DNA of 42,520 nt from Streptococcus vestibularis (GCA_010604095.1 JAABLG010000014.1:1-42520), one strand, 5' to 3'; shown: positions 1 through 7,932, counted from the stretch's first letter. Made by a program: numbers and translations. Notes: generated by a model not told the origin, from the letters alone.

Positions 1-40
1 ATGTTAGCTTTTCGTCACCCACTACAGTTGACAAAGAGCC
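1..40 (-). mobile_element. possible insertion-sequence terminal repeat at window edge
   Basis: Read on the minus strand, this stretch begins GGCTCTTTGTCAACTG and runs off the window. It resembles, from memory, the terminal inverted repeats of ISL3-family elements, which are common in streptococci. The AT-rich bases next to it (41-50) would suit an ISL3-type target site. No transposase is in view, so this could be a complete element extending left, a remnant, or a chance match. Confidence 0.3.
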
Positions 41-51
41 ATTTTTTAATA

Positions 52-77
52 CAAAAAAACCAGTCAACCGACTGGTT
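52..77 (-). terminator. Rho-independent terminator of tRNA-Leu
   Basis: On the minus strand, AACCAGTC and GACTGGTT form a perfect 8-bp stem with a 4-nt loop, followed by a run of T. It lies just after the 3' end of tRNA-Leu and ends that transcript. Confidence 0.85.
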
Positions 78-81
78 ACTC

Positions 82-167
82 TGCGGAAAGAGGGACTTGA
101 ACCCTCACGACCTAAAGCGGTCACAGGATCCTTAGTCCTGCGCGTCTGCCAATTCCGCCATTTCCGC
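82..167 (-). tRNA. tRNA-Leu (anticodon AAG)
   Basis: The 86-nt sequence folds as a class II tRNA. The acceptor stem is GCGGAAA/TTTCCGC, there is a long variable arm, and the T-arm contains GGTTCAAGTCC. The anticodon stem CAGGA/TCCTG encloses the loop CTAAGGA, so the anticodon is AAG, for leucine codons CUU/CUC. The 3' CCA is not encoded. Two tandem promoters lie upstream and a terminator directly downstream, so it is a single-gene transcript separate from the glutamate-cysteine ligase gene upstream. Confidence 0.95.
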
Positions 168-181
168 TAACAACATTAATT

Positions 182-210
182 ATTATATCAAGTCTGACAA
201 ATTGTGTCAA
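182..210 (-). promoter_or_regulatory. proximal promoter of tRNA-Leu
   Basis: A perfect consensus on the minus strand: TTGACA, a 17-nt spacer, TATAAT, with TG one base before the -10 box. The start point would lie about 8 nt before the mature tRNA 5' end. Confidence 0.9.
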
Positions 211-268
211 CACTTTTTGAAAAGTTTTTAACTAAACTTTCCATTGCCTCATTCGAAACAACTATTAT

Positions 269-298
269 ATAATACCATTTGTTGTCGAGTATCGTCAA
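269..298 (-). promoter_or_regulatory. distal tandem promoter of tRNA-Leu
   Basis: TTGACG, an 18-nt spacer and TATTAT (TG-extended) lie about 85 bp upstream of the proximal promoter on the same strand. No gene lies between them, so both should feed tRNA-Leu, the distal one with a longer leader. Confidence 0.6.
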
Positions 299-365
299 TA
301 CTTTTTCAACGATTTTTTAATATTTCACTCCAAAATTTATAGAAACCTTCAACCTCAATCAAAAA

Positions 366-1661
366 CTAATCGAATTGTACTTTCAATGCTTTCAGCTTCT
401 CTTTAAGAGGAGCTAAGTAAATTTCTTCTCCAAAACCACGTGATTTTAAACCATCCTCTGCACAAACCAATAACGCTTCTGTTAAAGGGAAAATCAATTT
501 AAGGTCTGTATCAGAAATATCCTTTTTCGAAAATAAACGACGAATTCTTGGATAATCAAAGTCAAAAGCTTCAAAAAATGGGGACTCTTTTAAAATATTT
601 TCTAAACGTTCTAAATTGACTAACAGCCCCAGATGAAAGGCTGCTGGTGCGAAAGTCGCTGAAAAAGGTTGCGTACAAACACTTCGAAACTCAATAGTTC
701 CTCTAGTCGTTAAATCTTGAAATTGATAAGATCGATGCGTTTTAAAGTCGTCCTCACTCGGCTTAATCGAAACTTCTTTACCATGAATAGACCAGGCTTG
801 AATAGCTGATTTATTCAAATAGTCTTTAGCTCGTATCGGTTCAAAATAGTAGGTTTCCTCAGCCCGTTTTGCAGTAAAAATAGCTGTCTCAGATAAATAA
901 GAAAAATAATCATCTTCATTCTTGAACATTCTTGGGAAAATCCCGGCATTTTCTTCAAAGACACCATGCATGGAATTCTCCCAAAAAACATCACGGGAAA
1001 GCGCTAAATCCCAATCAGAACCCCAAAACTCAGAGTTTGCCAATAATACTGCCTTGGGTCCCTCTATTTGATTAAAAGCATTTAAGACTCTTAAATAGGA
1101 CGTTTTTGAAACATCTAACTGTACCTGACTCCCACAGATGAAAGAACCATATTCTGGATAATCATGAAAGAAAGGATTGTTCTTTGCTTTAGATAGCTCG
1201 AGAAAATCCATAAGCATTTCATAACGAGGAGATTTAACAGGTCTGTTGTCATTTTTTGCCCAGTTTGGATTCACTCCCCAACCTTGCAACTCATGATTAT
1301 GATTCTGAAGATAGGGTTGGATTATACTGAGGTAAGTATCCAGACGTTCCTCAACCTCAGAAATTCTCTCAGCCTTTGCAAAAGCAAACTCGATTGTATT
1401 GTACGAAACTTCAAAAAGAATCATGTCTCCAGAAGCTTTATCGATAAGCTGAATAGGATTATTATCAGAATCATACTTATCAGCTTGAAAATCAAAATTA
1501 TCCAAAAGATAGACTAGTAACTGTTTTGTAAGAGAGACATCTGTAGCATTACCACTCAAATTAACAACTGGGTATTCCAACTCAATCCCCACAAATAATT
1601 CGGGTTGCTCCTTAATTGGCTCATAGTACCTTTGCTTAAGCAATTCCTTGGCTGTTGTCAA
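366..1661 (-). CDS. glutamate-cysteine ligase family protein (GCS2-like)
   Basis: A 431-residue cytosolic protein of the carboxylate-amine ligase / gamma-glutamylcysteine synthetase superfamily. Enzymes of this family join glutamate to cysteine using ATP. Visible family features are an N-terminal acidic segment with GIELEYP near residue 25, FEVSYNTIEF near residue 83, and RGTIEFRS near residue 320. It lacks the C-terminal ATP-grasp half found in the streptococcal bifunctional GshF (about 750 residues), so by itself it could make only gamma-glutamylcysteine or a related amide. The start codon is TTG, chosen because a G-rich ribosome binding site (AAGGGGGG) sits 7 nt upstream. It stands alone between the ribosomal protein terminator and tRNA-Leu. 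The exact substrate is inferred. Confidence 0.75.
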   Translation of the reverse strand: MTTAKELLKQRYYEPIKEQPELFVGIELEYPVVNLSGNATDVSLTKQLLVYLLDNFDFQADKYDSDNNPIQLIDKASGDMILFEVSYNTIEFAFAKAERISEVEERLDTYLSIIQPYLQNHNHELQGWGVNPNWAKNDNRPVKSPRYEMLMDFLELSKAKNNPFFHDYPEYGSFICGSQVQLDVSKTSYLRVLNAFNQIEGPKAVLLANSEFWGSDWDLALSRDVFWENSMHGVFEENAGIFPRMFKNEDDYFSYLSETAIFTAKRAEETYYFEPIRAKDYLNKSAIQAWSIHGKEVSIKPSEDDFKTHRSYQFQDLTTRGTIEFRSVCTQPFSATFAPAAFHLGLLVNLERLENILKESPFFEAFDFDYPRIRRLFSKKDISDTDLKLIFPLTEALLVCAEDGLKSRGFGEEIYLAPLKEKLKALKVQFD

Positions 1662-1695
1662 AATAATGCCCCCCTTTTTAAAATAAGCTTATTCC

Positions 1696-1704
1696 ATTAT
1701 ATCA
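1696..1704 (-). promoter_or_regulatory. extended -10 promoter of the glutamate-cysteine ligase gene
   Basis: TGATATAAT on the minus strand, about 35 nt before the TTG start. No convincing -35 box at 17 nt. The terminator of the ribosomal operon ends only about 25 bp upstream, so the gene is probably transcribed on its own. Confidence 0.5.
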
Positions 1705-1727
1705 AAATATTCAGACGATTTATAGAC

Positions 1728-1781
1728 AAAAAAACGCCTGCTTACGAAAAATAACCGTATTACCTTTCGTAAACAAGCGTT
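1728..1781 (-). terminator. terminator of the S10-spc-alpha supercluster
   Basis: On the minus strand, AACGC..TTACGAAA pairs with TTTCGTAA..GCGTT across a 15-nt loop, with a small internal mismatch. A run of seven T follows. It lies downstream of rplQ and ends the ribosomal protein transcript. Confidence 0.8.
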
Positions 1782-1809
1782 ACATGCTTATTTATTCCCA
1801 TTTTTATGA

Positions 1810-1893
1810 TGAGTGTTCCCGCTAGGCGAATGCCCAGCGGTAGACCAGAGCTAGACTAAGAAAAGCAAAGCTATTCCATCATCATAACACTCA
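1810..1893 (-). other. structured RNA element between rplQ and its terminator
   Basis: In the transcript, an outer 8-bp stem (TGAGTGTT/AACACTCA) closes an 84-nt domain. Inside it is a 9-bp hairpin, CCGCTGGGC-attc-GCCTAGCGG, with one G-U pair. No open reading frame with a ribosome binding site is visible and there is no U-tract, so it is not itself a terminator. It could be a 3' UTR stabilising structure, a processing site or a small RNA; I do not recognise the family. Confidence 0.45.
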
Positions 1894-1909
1894 ACAAAAT
1901 TGATAAAAA

Positions 1910-2296
1910 TTAAACAAGTTCGATGATTGCCATTGGGGCAGCATCGCCACGACGTGGTTCTGTTTTAAGGATACGAGTGTATCCACCGTTACGTTCAGCA
2001 TAACGAGGTGCAATTTCTGAGAAAAGTTTTTGAAGAGCAGTTACTGAAGTATATTTGTCAGTTGCTTCATCATAGCTTTCAGATGCAATTTCGTTACGTA
2101 CAAATGCAGCTGCTTGACGACGTGCGTGCAAATCACCACGTTTACCAAGAGTAATCATTTTTTCAACTGTTTTACGGATTTCTTTAGCACGTGCTTCAGT
2201 TGTAACGATTGCTTCGTTAATGATAAGATCTGTAGTCAAATCACGAAGAACCGCTTTACGCTGTGAGCTTGTGCGTCCAAGTTTACGGTAAGCCAT
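1910..2296 (-). CDS. rplQ: 50S ribosomal protein L17
   Basis: 128 residues, the full bacterial length, beginning [20 protein letters not shown] and ending [10 protein letters not shown], both hallmarks of L17. L17 binds 23S rRNA close to the peptide exit tunnel. It is the last gene of the alpha operon, 17 nt after rpoA, with an AGGAGG ribosome binding site. The terminator comes about 130 nt later, after the structured element at 1810-1893. Confidence 0.98.
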   Translation of the reverse strand: MAYRKLGRTSSQRKAVLRDLTTDLIINEAIVTTEARAKEIRKTVEKMITLGKRGDLHARRQAAAFVRNEIASESYDEATDKYTSVTALQKLFSEIAPRYAERNGGYTRILKTEPRRGDAAPMAIIELV

Positions 2297-2313
2297 GTTA
2301 TCCTCCTATATTA

Positions 2314-3252
2314 TTATTTATCGTTTTTAAGTCCAAGTCCAAGATCAGCCAACTTAACTTTGACTTCTTCAAGAGATTTACGACCTAGGTTACGGACTTT
2401 CATCATTTCAGGCTCAGTTTTTTCTGTCAAATCATGAACGGTATTAATACCGGCACGTTTCAAACAGTTATATGAGCGTACAGACAAATCAAGTTCTTCG
2501 ATGGTACGGTCAAGCACCTTTTCATCGTTCACTTTTTCAGTTTCTTTCATTACATCAGTAGCTTTAGCAACATCAGTAAGGTCAGTAAACAAGTTCAAGT
2601 GTTCAATCAAAACGCGAGCCGAGAGACCGAGGGCATCTTCAGGGATGATTGTTCCGTTTGTCATGATTTCGATTGTCAATTTATCAAAACCATCGTTGCT
2701 ACCTACACGGGCAGGTTCAACTTGATAATTGACTTTTTTCACTGGTGTGTAGATTGAATCTACAGCCAATGTTCCCACTGGTGCATCATCTTTCTTGTTT
2801 TCATCTGCTGGAACATAACCACGGTTTGTAGCTACTGTCATAGTCGCTTTCAAAGAAGCTCCTTCAGCGATAGTGAAAAGATAATGATCAGGGTTAACAA
2901 TTTCAATGTCGCTATCAGTCAAGATATCTCCAGCAGTAACTTCAGCTGGACCTTGGACATCAAGTTCAATTGTTTTTTCGTCTTCGACGTAAGATTTTAC
3001 AGCAAGTCCTTTAATATTAAGGATGATTTGCATCACGTCTTCACGGACGCCTGGTACGGTATCAAATTCGTGGAGTACTCCATCAATCTTAATTGATGTT
3101 ACGGCAGCACCTGGAAGTGATGACAAAAGTACACGACGAAGAGAGTTACCCAAAGTTGTACCATAACCACGTTCTAGTGGTTCGATGACAAATTTGCCGT
3201 AATCTTTATTTTCATCAATTTTTGTTATTATTGGTTTTTCAAACTCAATCAT
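2314..3252 (-). CDS. rpoA: DNA-directed RNA polymerase subunit alpha
   Basis: 312 residues, the normal size for streptococci. The N-terminal domain (about 1-230) carries the dimerisation and assembly motifs, including [21 protein letters not shown] near residue 28. A linker follows, and then the C-terminal domain (about 245-312) with the helix-hairpin-helix ending [19 protein letters not shown], which contacts UP elements and activators. Alpha nucleates assembly of RNA polymerase by binding beta and beta'. It is co-transcribed with rpsK 48 nt upstream and rplQ 17 nt downstream, the classical alpha operon order. rpsD is absent, as usual in Firmicutes. Confidence 0.98.
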   Translation of the reverse strand: MIEFEKPIITKIDENKDYGKFVIEPLERGYGTTLGNSLRRVLLSSLPGAAVTSIKIDGVLHEFDTVPGVREDVMQIILNIKGLAVKSYVEDEKTIELDVQGPAEVTAGDILTDSDIEIVNPDHYLFTIAEGASLKATMTVATNRGYVPADENKKDDAPVGTLAVDSIYTPVKKVNYQVEPARVGSNDGFDKLTIEIMTNGTIIPEDALGLSARVLIEHLNLFTDLTDVAKATDVMKETEKVNDEKVLDRTIEELDLSVRSYNCLKRAGINTVHDLTEKTEPEMMKVRNLGRKSLEEVKVKLADLGLGLKNDK

Positions 3253-3300
3253 TTATTATACTCCCTCGAAACGAACCTTGTGTACTATTGTTATTAAAGA

Positions 3301-3684
3301 TTACACACGACGACGTTTTGGAGGACGACAACCATTATGTGGTACAGGTGTTACATCACGGATTGCTGTTACTTCAAGACCTGCAGCAGCAAGAGCACGG
3401 ATAGCAGACTCACGACCTGAACCAGGACCTTTAACAGTTACTTCAACTGTTTTAAGACCATGTTCTTGTGCAGATTTAGCAGCAGCTTCTGAAGCCATTT
3501 GTGCAGCAAATGGTGTAGATTTACGAGAACCTTTGAAACCAAGAGCACCAGCTGATGACCATGCTACAGCGTTACCATGCACATCTGTAATCATAACAAT
3601 AGTGTTATTGAAAGTAGCGTGAATGTGAGCAATACCAGATTCGATATTCTTTTTCACACGACGTTTACGTGTTGGTTTAGCCAA
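3301..3684 (-). CDS. rpsK: 30S ribosomal protein S11
   Basis: 127 residues with a basic N-terminus ([11 protein letters not shown]), the core [17 protein letters not shown] and the conserved C-terminus [19 protein letters not shown]11 sits on the platform of the small subunit next to S7 and S18 and helps shape the mRNA exit path. It lies 26 nt after rpsM, with an AGGAGG ribosome binding site before the ATG. Confidence 0.98.
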   Translation of the reverse strand: MAKPTRKRRVKKNIESGIAHIHATFNNTIVMITDVHGNAVAWSSAGALGFKGSRKSTPFAAQMASEAAAKSAQEHGLKTVEVTVKGPGSGRESAIRALAAAGLEVTAIRDVTPVPHNGCRPPKRRRV

Positions 3685-3710
3685 TGTTTTTACCTCCTAT
3701 TTTATTTTAA

Positions 3711-4076
3711 TTATTTTTTCTTACCTGCAACCGCAACAGCTTTACCTTTACGAGTGCGGGCATTGTTTTTAGTGTTTTGTCCACGGACAGGAAGTCCACG
3801 ACGGTGACGGATACCACGGTATGAACCGATTTCCATCAAACGTTTGATGTTAAGGTTAACTTCACGACGAAGGTCACCTTCAACTTTTATTGCATCCACT
3901 TCGCGACGGATAGCGTCTTCTTGATCAATTGTCAAATCTTTAACGCGGATGTCTTCAGAAACGCCTGCAGCAGCCAAGATTTTCTTAGATGTTGCAAGTC
4001 CGATACCGTATACGTAAGTAAGTGAAATTACTACACGTTTATCGTTTGGAATGTCAACTCCAGCAATACGAGCCAT
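3711..4076 (-). CDS. rpsM: 30S ribosomal protein S13
   Basis: 121 residues beginning [19 protein letters not shown], with the helix-two-turn-helix segment and the basic tail [22 protein letters not shown] that reaches the P-site tRNA. S13 forms bridges between the head of the 30S and the 50S subunit. It follows rpmJ by 17 nt. Confidence 0.98.
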   Translation of the reverse strand: MARIAGVDIPNDKRVVISLTYVYGIGLATSKKILAAAGVSEDIRVKDLTIDQEDAIRREVDAIKVEGDLRREVNLNIKRLMEIGSYRGIRHRRGLPVRGQNTKNNARTRKGKAVAVAGKKK

Positions 4077-4093
4077 GATTTCTCCTTTCTATA

Positions 4094-4210
4094 TTATCCT
4101 TGACGTTGTTTGTGTTTTGGATTTGTTGGACAAATTACCATAACACGACCGTTACGACGAATAACTTTACAGTATTCGCAAATTGGTTTAACCGATGGTC
4201 TTACCTTCAT
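4094..4210 (-). CDS. rpmJ: 50S ribosomal protein L36 (zinc-binding form)
   Basis: A 38-residue protein reading [19 protein letters not shown] and ending NPKHKQRQG. Residues C11, C14, C27 and H32 make the CxxC...C...H zinc ribbon, so this is the zinc-containing (C+) type. L36 binds 23S rRNA at the base of the L7/L12 stalk region. It lies between infA (25 nt upstream) and rpsM, the usual Gram-positive order. Confidence 0.96.
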
Positions 4211-4235
4211 GTTTTAATCCCTCCAATTATTTCGA

Positions 4236-4454
4236 TTATTTAAAGCGGTATGTGATGCGTCCACGTGTCAAATCATAAGGACTCATTTCAACAGTCACAC
4301 GGTCACCGACCAAAATACGAATGTAGTTTTTACGGATTTTACCAGAAACTGTCGCCAAAATTTGGTGTCCATTTTCCAATTCAACAGTAAACATAGCATT
4401 AGGCATAGTTTCTACAACTTTACCTTCAATTTCAATCACGTCTTCTTTTGCCAC
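4236..4454 (-). CDS. infA: translation initiation factor IF-1
   Basis: 72 residues, a single S1-like OB fold beginning [20 protein letters not shown] and ending [11 protein letters not shown]-1 binds the 30S A site during initiation and assists IF-2 and IF-3. The start codon is GTG, preceded by AGGGGG at 9 nt spacing. Unlike most genes in the cluster it has a 117-nt upstream gap with its own promoter (4529-4557) and a hairpin in the leader, so the infA-rpmJ-rpsM-rpsK-rpoA-rplQ block can be transcribed separately from adk. Confidence 0.97.
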
Positions 4455-4487
4455 GCAAAAGTACCCCCTAAAATTTCGATTTGATTT

Positions 4488-4503
4488 CCTCTGAGCACAG
4501 AGG
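4488..4503 (-). promoter_or_regulatory. hairpin in the infA leader
   Basis: CCTCTG-tgct-CAGAGG is a perfect 6-bp stem in the infA 5' UTR, between the promoter at 4529-4557 and the ribosome binding site. It has no U-tract, so it is not a terminator. It may protect the 5' end or modulate translation; its function is unknown. Confidence 0.5.
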
Positions 4504-4528
4504 TAACAATTATAAGTCAGACTAAAGT

Positions 4529-4557
4529 ATTATAACATGCTTAAGTCTGATACGCAA
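4529..4557 (-). promoter_or_regulatory. internal promoter before infA
   Basis: TTGCGT, a 17-nt spacer and TATAAT, with TG one base before the -10 (extended -10). It lies in the adk-infA gap and should give extra transcripts of the six distal genes down to rplQ. Confidence 0.8.
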
Positions 4558-4571
4558 GTAAGATTATATAA

Positions 4572-5210
4572 TTATTTAATTGCTGCAATCGCTTTTTTAA
4601 CATCAGCGAATACATCGTCGATATCTTGATTACCTTGAATATCTGATACAAGACCAAGCTCACGGTAATGTGCAATAATTGGCTCACCTTGAGCAATGTT
4701 TACGTCAAGACGACGTTTAACAGTTTCAGGCTTGTCATCTTCACGTTGGTAATAGTCTTCTTCCTTGTAGTCAGCTGGTGGGTTGAATACTTTATGGTAA
4801 GTTTCACCTGTTTCGCGGTGAATAATACGACCACTCAAGCGTTCAAGAAGGCAAGATGGATCCACTTCGATATTGATTACTCCATCAAGCTCCAAACCAA
4901 GATCAACCAAGATTTGATCCAAGGCATGAGCTTGTTCGATCGTGCGAGGAAAACCATCCAAAAGGAATCCTTTTTCCTTAATGTCGTCTTGAGCCAAACG
5001 TTCTTTTACAATCCCGTTTGTCACTTCATCTGGAACCAATTCACCTTTATCGATGAATGATTTTGCCAAAGTTCCCATTTCTGTTTGGTTAGCCATAGCA
5101 GCACGGAACATATCACCAGTTGAGATATGAGCTACACCAAATTCTTCAACGATTTTTGCAGCTTGTGTCCCTTTACCAGCGCCTGGTAGACCCATAATTA
5201 AAAGATTCAT
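4572..5210 (-). CDS. adk: adenylate kinase
   Basis: 212 residues. Catalyses ATP + AMP = 2 ADP in the cytoplasm. The P-loop [11 protein letters not shown] is at residues 7-17, the NMP-binding [10 protein letters not shown] follows near residue 29, and [12 protein letters not shown] is near residue 82. The LID domain (about 126-163) has no CxxC pairs, so this is the zinc-free type with the DYYQREDD segment. It follows secY as in most Firmicutes, but after a 131-nt gap holding a terminator-like hairpin (5278-5323) and a second hairpin, so part of its expression probably depends on read-through. Confidence 0.97.
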   Translation of the reverse strand: MNLLIMGLPGAGKGTQAAKIVEEFGVAHISTGDMFRAAMANQTEMGTLAKSFIDKGELVPDEVTNGIVKERLAQDDIKEKGFLLDGFPRTIEQAHALDQILVDLGLELDGVINIEVDPSCLLERLSGRIIHRETGETYHKVFNPPADYKEEDYYQREDDKPETVKRRLDVNIAQGEPIIAHYRELGLVSDIQGNQDIDDVFADVKKAIAAIK

Positions 5211-5238
5211 CTTACGAACTCCTTATTTTTGTTTTCAA

Positions 5239-5276
5239 ATAACTCTATCAAGATTTAATAGACTTGGTAGAGTTAT
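5239..5276 (-). promoter_or_regulatory. hairpin in the adk leader
   Basis: ATAACTCTACCAAG and CTTGATAGAGTTAT form a 14-bp stem with one G-U pair and a 10-nt loop, directly downstream of the secY terminator. Only a weak T-rich stretch follows. It may act as an attenuator or stabilise the 5' end of an adk transcript. Confidence 0.5.
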
Positions 5277-5277
5277 C

Positions 5278-5323
5278 AAAAAACAAAAGAGAAGGGGCAG
5301 AAAGCAATCTTTCTTTCCCTCTC
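5278..5323 (-). terminator. intrinsic terminator after secY
   Basis: On the minus strand, GAGAGGG..AGAAAG-attg-CTTTCT..CCCCTTCTC, with small internal mismatches, is followed by TTTTGTTTTTT. It lies 18 nt after the secY stop and would end or attenuate spc operon transcription before adk. Confidence 0.7.
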
Positions 5324-5341
5324 GATTGTTCATGAGAAGAC

Positions 5342-6637
5342 TTAGTCTTCGAGATTCATAAATCCAACATATTGACGTTTCAAAAGGTAACCTTCAAGTT
5401 GTTTCATACCTTCAATACCAGTTGAAATCAAGATCAAGAGTGATGTACCACCAAGTGCAATTGAACTTGTGAGGTGCATAAACTGTTGAGCCGCAATTGG
5501 AGCCAATGAAATAAATGCGAGAAATACAGCCCCGATTGTTGCCAATCTCTTAAGTAATGAAGACATGTACTTTTCAGTCTCACGACCTGGACGAACGCTA
5601 GGAATGTAAGACCCATTCTTTTGAAGATTTTCAGCAGTTTTTTCAGGATTAACTTGGACAAATGTGTAGAAGAATGAGAACAAGATAATCAATATCGCAT
5701 AGGTAATCATTCCACTAGGTGTATTATACGAGAGTAGTCCTTGTAAATGAGATAACCACGAAACCTTCGAGAAGAATGGAAGAATCGTACTTGGAATTGT
5801 CGTAATCGAGCTAGCAAAGATAACGGGAATAACACCAGCTGGATTGACTTTCAAAGGTAAGTATGAACTCGTTGGAGCCCCTTGAACCAATTTCGTATAT
5901 TGAATTGGAATTTGATATTCTGCTTGTTGTACAAATGTCGTAAAGAAGACAATCGCCAAACCTACCACAATCAACAATGCGACGATGATATATGAACGAG
6001 TCAATTCTCCTGAACGAACATTGACAAAGAAATCCTCATAAATTGTTGAGAACATCTTTGGAATGGAAGCAATGATACCAGAAAAGATAATCATTGACAC
6101 ACCATTACCAAAGCCCTTATCAGTAATTTGTTCACCAAGCCATGTCACAATTATGCTACCAGCAGTTAAAATTGTCCCAATCAACAAATAGGTTGAAACA
6201 TTAGGTGTCTTAACCAATGAAATTGATGAGAGTGTATTGAAACTAGCTGTAATACCAATCGATTGAACAAATGCTAAAACAAGAGTAATATAACGAGTCG
6301 CCTGATTTAATTTACGGCGGCCAACTTCACCCTGTTTACCCCACTCCACAAATTTTGGATAGATATCCATCTGCAAAAGTTGGACAATGATTGATGCCGT
6401 AATGTAAGGACTAACCCCCATCGAGAAGATAGAGAAGTTATTCATAGCATTACCTGACACCAAGTTAAGCATGTTCAAGAAAGGTAAATCACTTAATTGT
6501 TTCAAACTTTCCGCATTGATACCAGGAACAGTTACATGAGTTCCTACACGAAAAACGAAAATAATGAAGATTGTAAATAGAACCTTATTACGAACGTTTT
6601 TGACTTTCAATGCGTCTTTTAATAGTTTAAAGAACAT
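5342..6637 (-). CDS. secY: protein translocase subunit SecY
   Basis: 431 residues with ten predicted membrane segments. It is the central pore of the Sec translocon, working with SecE and SecG and driven by SecA. The N-terminus MFFKLLKDALKVKNVRNKVL precedes TM1, with plug residues near 'FLNMLNLVSG' (52-61) and the conserved cytosolic loop with RPGRETEKY near residue 345. Length is normal for streptococcal SecY. It lies 16 nt after rplO at the end of the spc ribosomal genes. This is the housekeeping SecY; nothing suggests the accessory SecY2 type. Confidence 0.97.
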   Translation of the reverse strand: MFFKLLKDALKVKNVRNKVLFTIFIIFVFRVGTHVTVPGINAESLKQLSDLPFLNMLNLVSGNAMNNFSIFSMGVSPYITASIIVQLLQMDIYPKFVEWGKQGEVGRRKLNQATRYITLVLAFVQSIGITASFNTLSSISLVKTPNVSTYLLIGTILTAGSIIVTWLGEQITDKGFGNGVSMIIFSGIIASIPKMFSTIYEDFFVNVRSGELTRSYIIVALLIVVGLAIVFFTTFVQQAEYQIPIQYTKLVQGAPTSSYLPLKVNPAGVIPVIFASSITTIPSTILPFFSKVSWLSHLQGLLSYNTPSGMITYAILIILFSFFYTFVQVNPEKTAENLQKNGSYIPSVRPGRETEKYMSSLLKRLATIGAVFLAFISLAPIAAQQFMHLTSSIALGGTSLLILISTGIEGMKQLEGYLLKRQYVGFMNLED

Positions 6638-6653
6638 AATGAGTTACCCCTCA

Positions 6654-7094
6654 TTAGATGACTTCAATTGAACCACCTTTAGCAATGATAGCTGCTTCAG
6701 CAGATTTAGAGAATTTAGCTGCTTTAACAGTCAATTTCTTAGTCAATTCGCCATTACCAAGAACTTTAACGCCTGATTTTTCAGCACGAACGATTCCAGC
6801 TTCTTTAAGAACTGCTGGAGTTACTTCTGTACCATCTTCAAAGACGTTCAATTGATCAAGGTTTACAAGTGCGTATTCTTTAGCGTTGATGTTAGTGAAT
6901 CCACGTTTTGGAAGACGACGGAACAATGGAGTTTGTCCACCTTCAAATCCTGGACGTACGCCACCACCACTACGAGCTTTTTGACCTTTTTGACCACGGC
7001 CTGAAGTTTTACCGTTACCAGATGAAGTACCACGACCTACACGGTTACGGACTTTACGAGAACCTTCAGCAGGTTTCAATTCATGAAGTTTCAT
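6654..7094 (-). CDS. rplO: 50S ribosomal protein L15
   Basis: 146 residues. The N-terminal half is an extended Gly/Arg/Lys-rich arm ([20 protein letters not shown]) that penetrates 23S rRNA; the C-terminal half is globular. It is needed late in 50S assembly. It lies 16 nt before secY but 128 nt after rpmD, and that spacer holds a 14-bp hairpin (7184-7215). Confidence 0.98.
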   Translation of the reverse strand: MKLHELKPAEGSRKVRNRVGRGTSSGNGKTSGRGQKGQKARSGGGVRPGFEGGQTPLFRRLPKRGFTNINAKEYALVNLDQLNVFEDGTEVTPAVLKEAGIVRAEKSGVKVLGNGELTKKLTVKAAKFSKSAEAAIIAKGGSIEVI

Positions 7095-7183
7095 TATTAA
7101 TTTTCTCCTCTTTTTGTAAAATGCTAGCGCCTCTAACCAAGTAAGGTAGCTTGATTAAAAACTCGCCTATACATGAAATTCAG

Positions 7184-7215
7184 TTTAAGTCGCAAGGCAA
7201 CCCTTACGACTTAAA
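7184..7215 (-). other. 14-bp hairpin in the rpmD-rplO spacer
   Basis: TTTAAGTCGTAAGG-gttg-CCTTGCGACTTAAA pairs over 14 bp with a single G-U. It starts within 15 nt of the rpmD stop. No T-run follows, so it is not a standard terminator. An RNase III or other processing site, or a block to 3'-5' decay protecting upstream r-protein messages, would fit. Confidence 0.6.
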
Positions 7216-7222
7216 TCATTTT

Positions 7223-7405
7223 TTATTTAACGTCTTCAACAGTTACCAAGTGAGAAACTGCGTTGACCATACCACGGATAGCAGCGTTGTCTTCTTTAAC
7301 AACTGAGCTATTCAATTTACCAAGTCCAAGAGCAACAACTGTTTTACGTTGTTCTGGTTTGCGTCCGATTGGAGACTTAGTCAAAGTAATTTTAATTTGA
7401 GCCAT
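7223..7405 (-). CDS. rpmD: 50S ribosomal protein L30
   Basis: 60 residues with the L30 start [20 protein letters not shown] and core [14 protein letters not shown] small alpha/beta protein on 23S rRNA domain II, not universally essential. It follows rpsE by 14 nt. Confidence 0.97.
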   Translation of the reverse strand: MAQIKITLTKSPIGRKPEQRKTVVALGLGKLNSSVVKEDNAAIRGMVNAVSHLVTVEDVK

Positions 7406-7419
7406 TATAATCTCCTTTC

Positions 7420-7914
7420 TTATGCCAAGTCAGATACTGAGATGCCACGGAGAGCAGCAACGTCTTCAGCACGTTTAAGTTGTTTCAATCCTTCAACAGT
7501 CGCACGAACGATGTTGATTGGAGTGTTTGAACCAAGAGATTTAGATGTTACATCAGCAACACCAGCCAATTCGATGACGGCACGAACTGCACCACCAGCG
7601 GCAACCCCAGCCCCTTCAACAGCTGGTTTCAACAATACTTTCGCTCCACCAAATTCTGAACGAACTTCGTGAGGAATAGTTGTACCAACCATAGGAACTT
7701 CGATAAGGTTTTTCTTAGCTGCTTCAACTGCTTTACGGATAGCTTCTGGAACCTCTTGAGATTTACCAGTACCAAATCCTACGCGACCATTACGGTCACC
7801 AACAACAACAAGAGCAGCAAAACGCATGTTGCGTCCACCTTTTACAACTTTAGTAACACGGTTGATAGCAACTACGCGCTCTTCAAGTTCTACTGCATTA
7901 TCTTTAAATGCCAT
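7420..7914 (-). CDS. rpsE: 30S ribosomal protein S5
   Basis: 164 residues. The N-terminal S5 double-stranded-RNA-binding domain contains [20 protein letters not shown], and the C-terminal domain contains [21 protein letters not shown]5 affects decoding accuracy and mRNA unwinding at the entry channel. It lies 18 nt after rplR. Confidence 0.98.
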   Translation of the reverse strand: MAFKDNAVELEERVVAINRVTKVVKGGRNMRFAALVVVGDRNGRVGFGTGKSQEVPEAIRKAVEAAKKNLIEVPMVGTTIPHEVRSEFGGAKVLLKPAVEGAGVAAGGAVRAVIELAGVADVTSKSLGSNTPINIVRATVEGLKQLKRAEDVAALRGISVSDLA

Positions 7915-7932
7915 TATTAAGTGTCCTCCCTA

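Noticed and set aside
3278..3622. Long plus-strand frame opposite rpsK
   Set aside because: It is the shadow of a highly conserved ribosomal gene, with no ribosome binding site or known protein similarity. Similar frames opposite rplN, rplV and aspS were rejected for the same reason.
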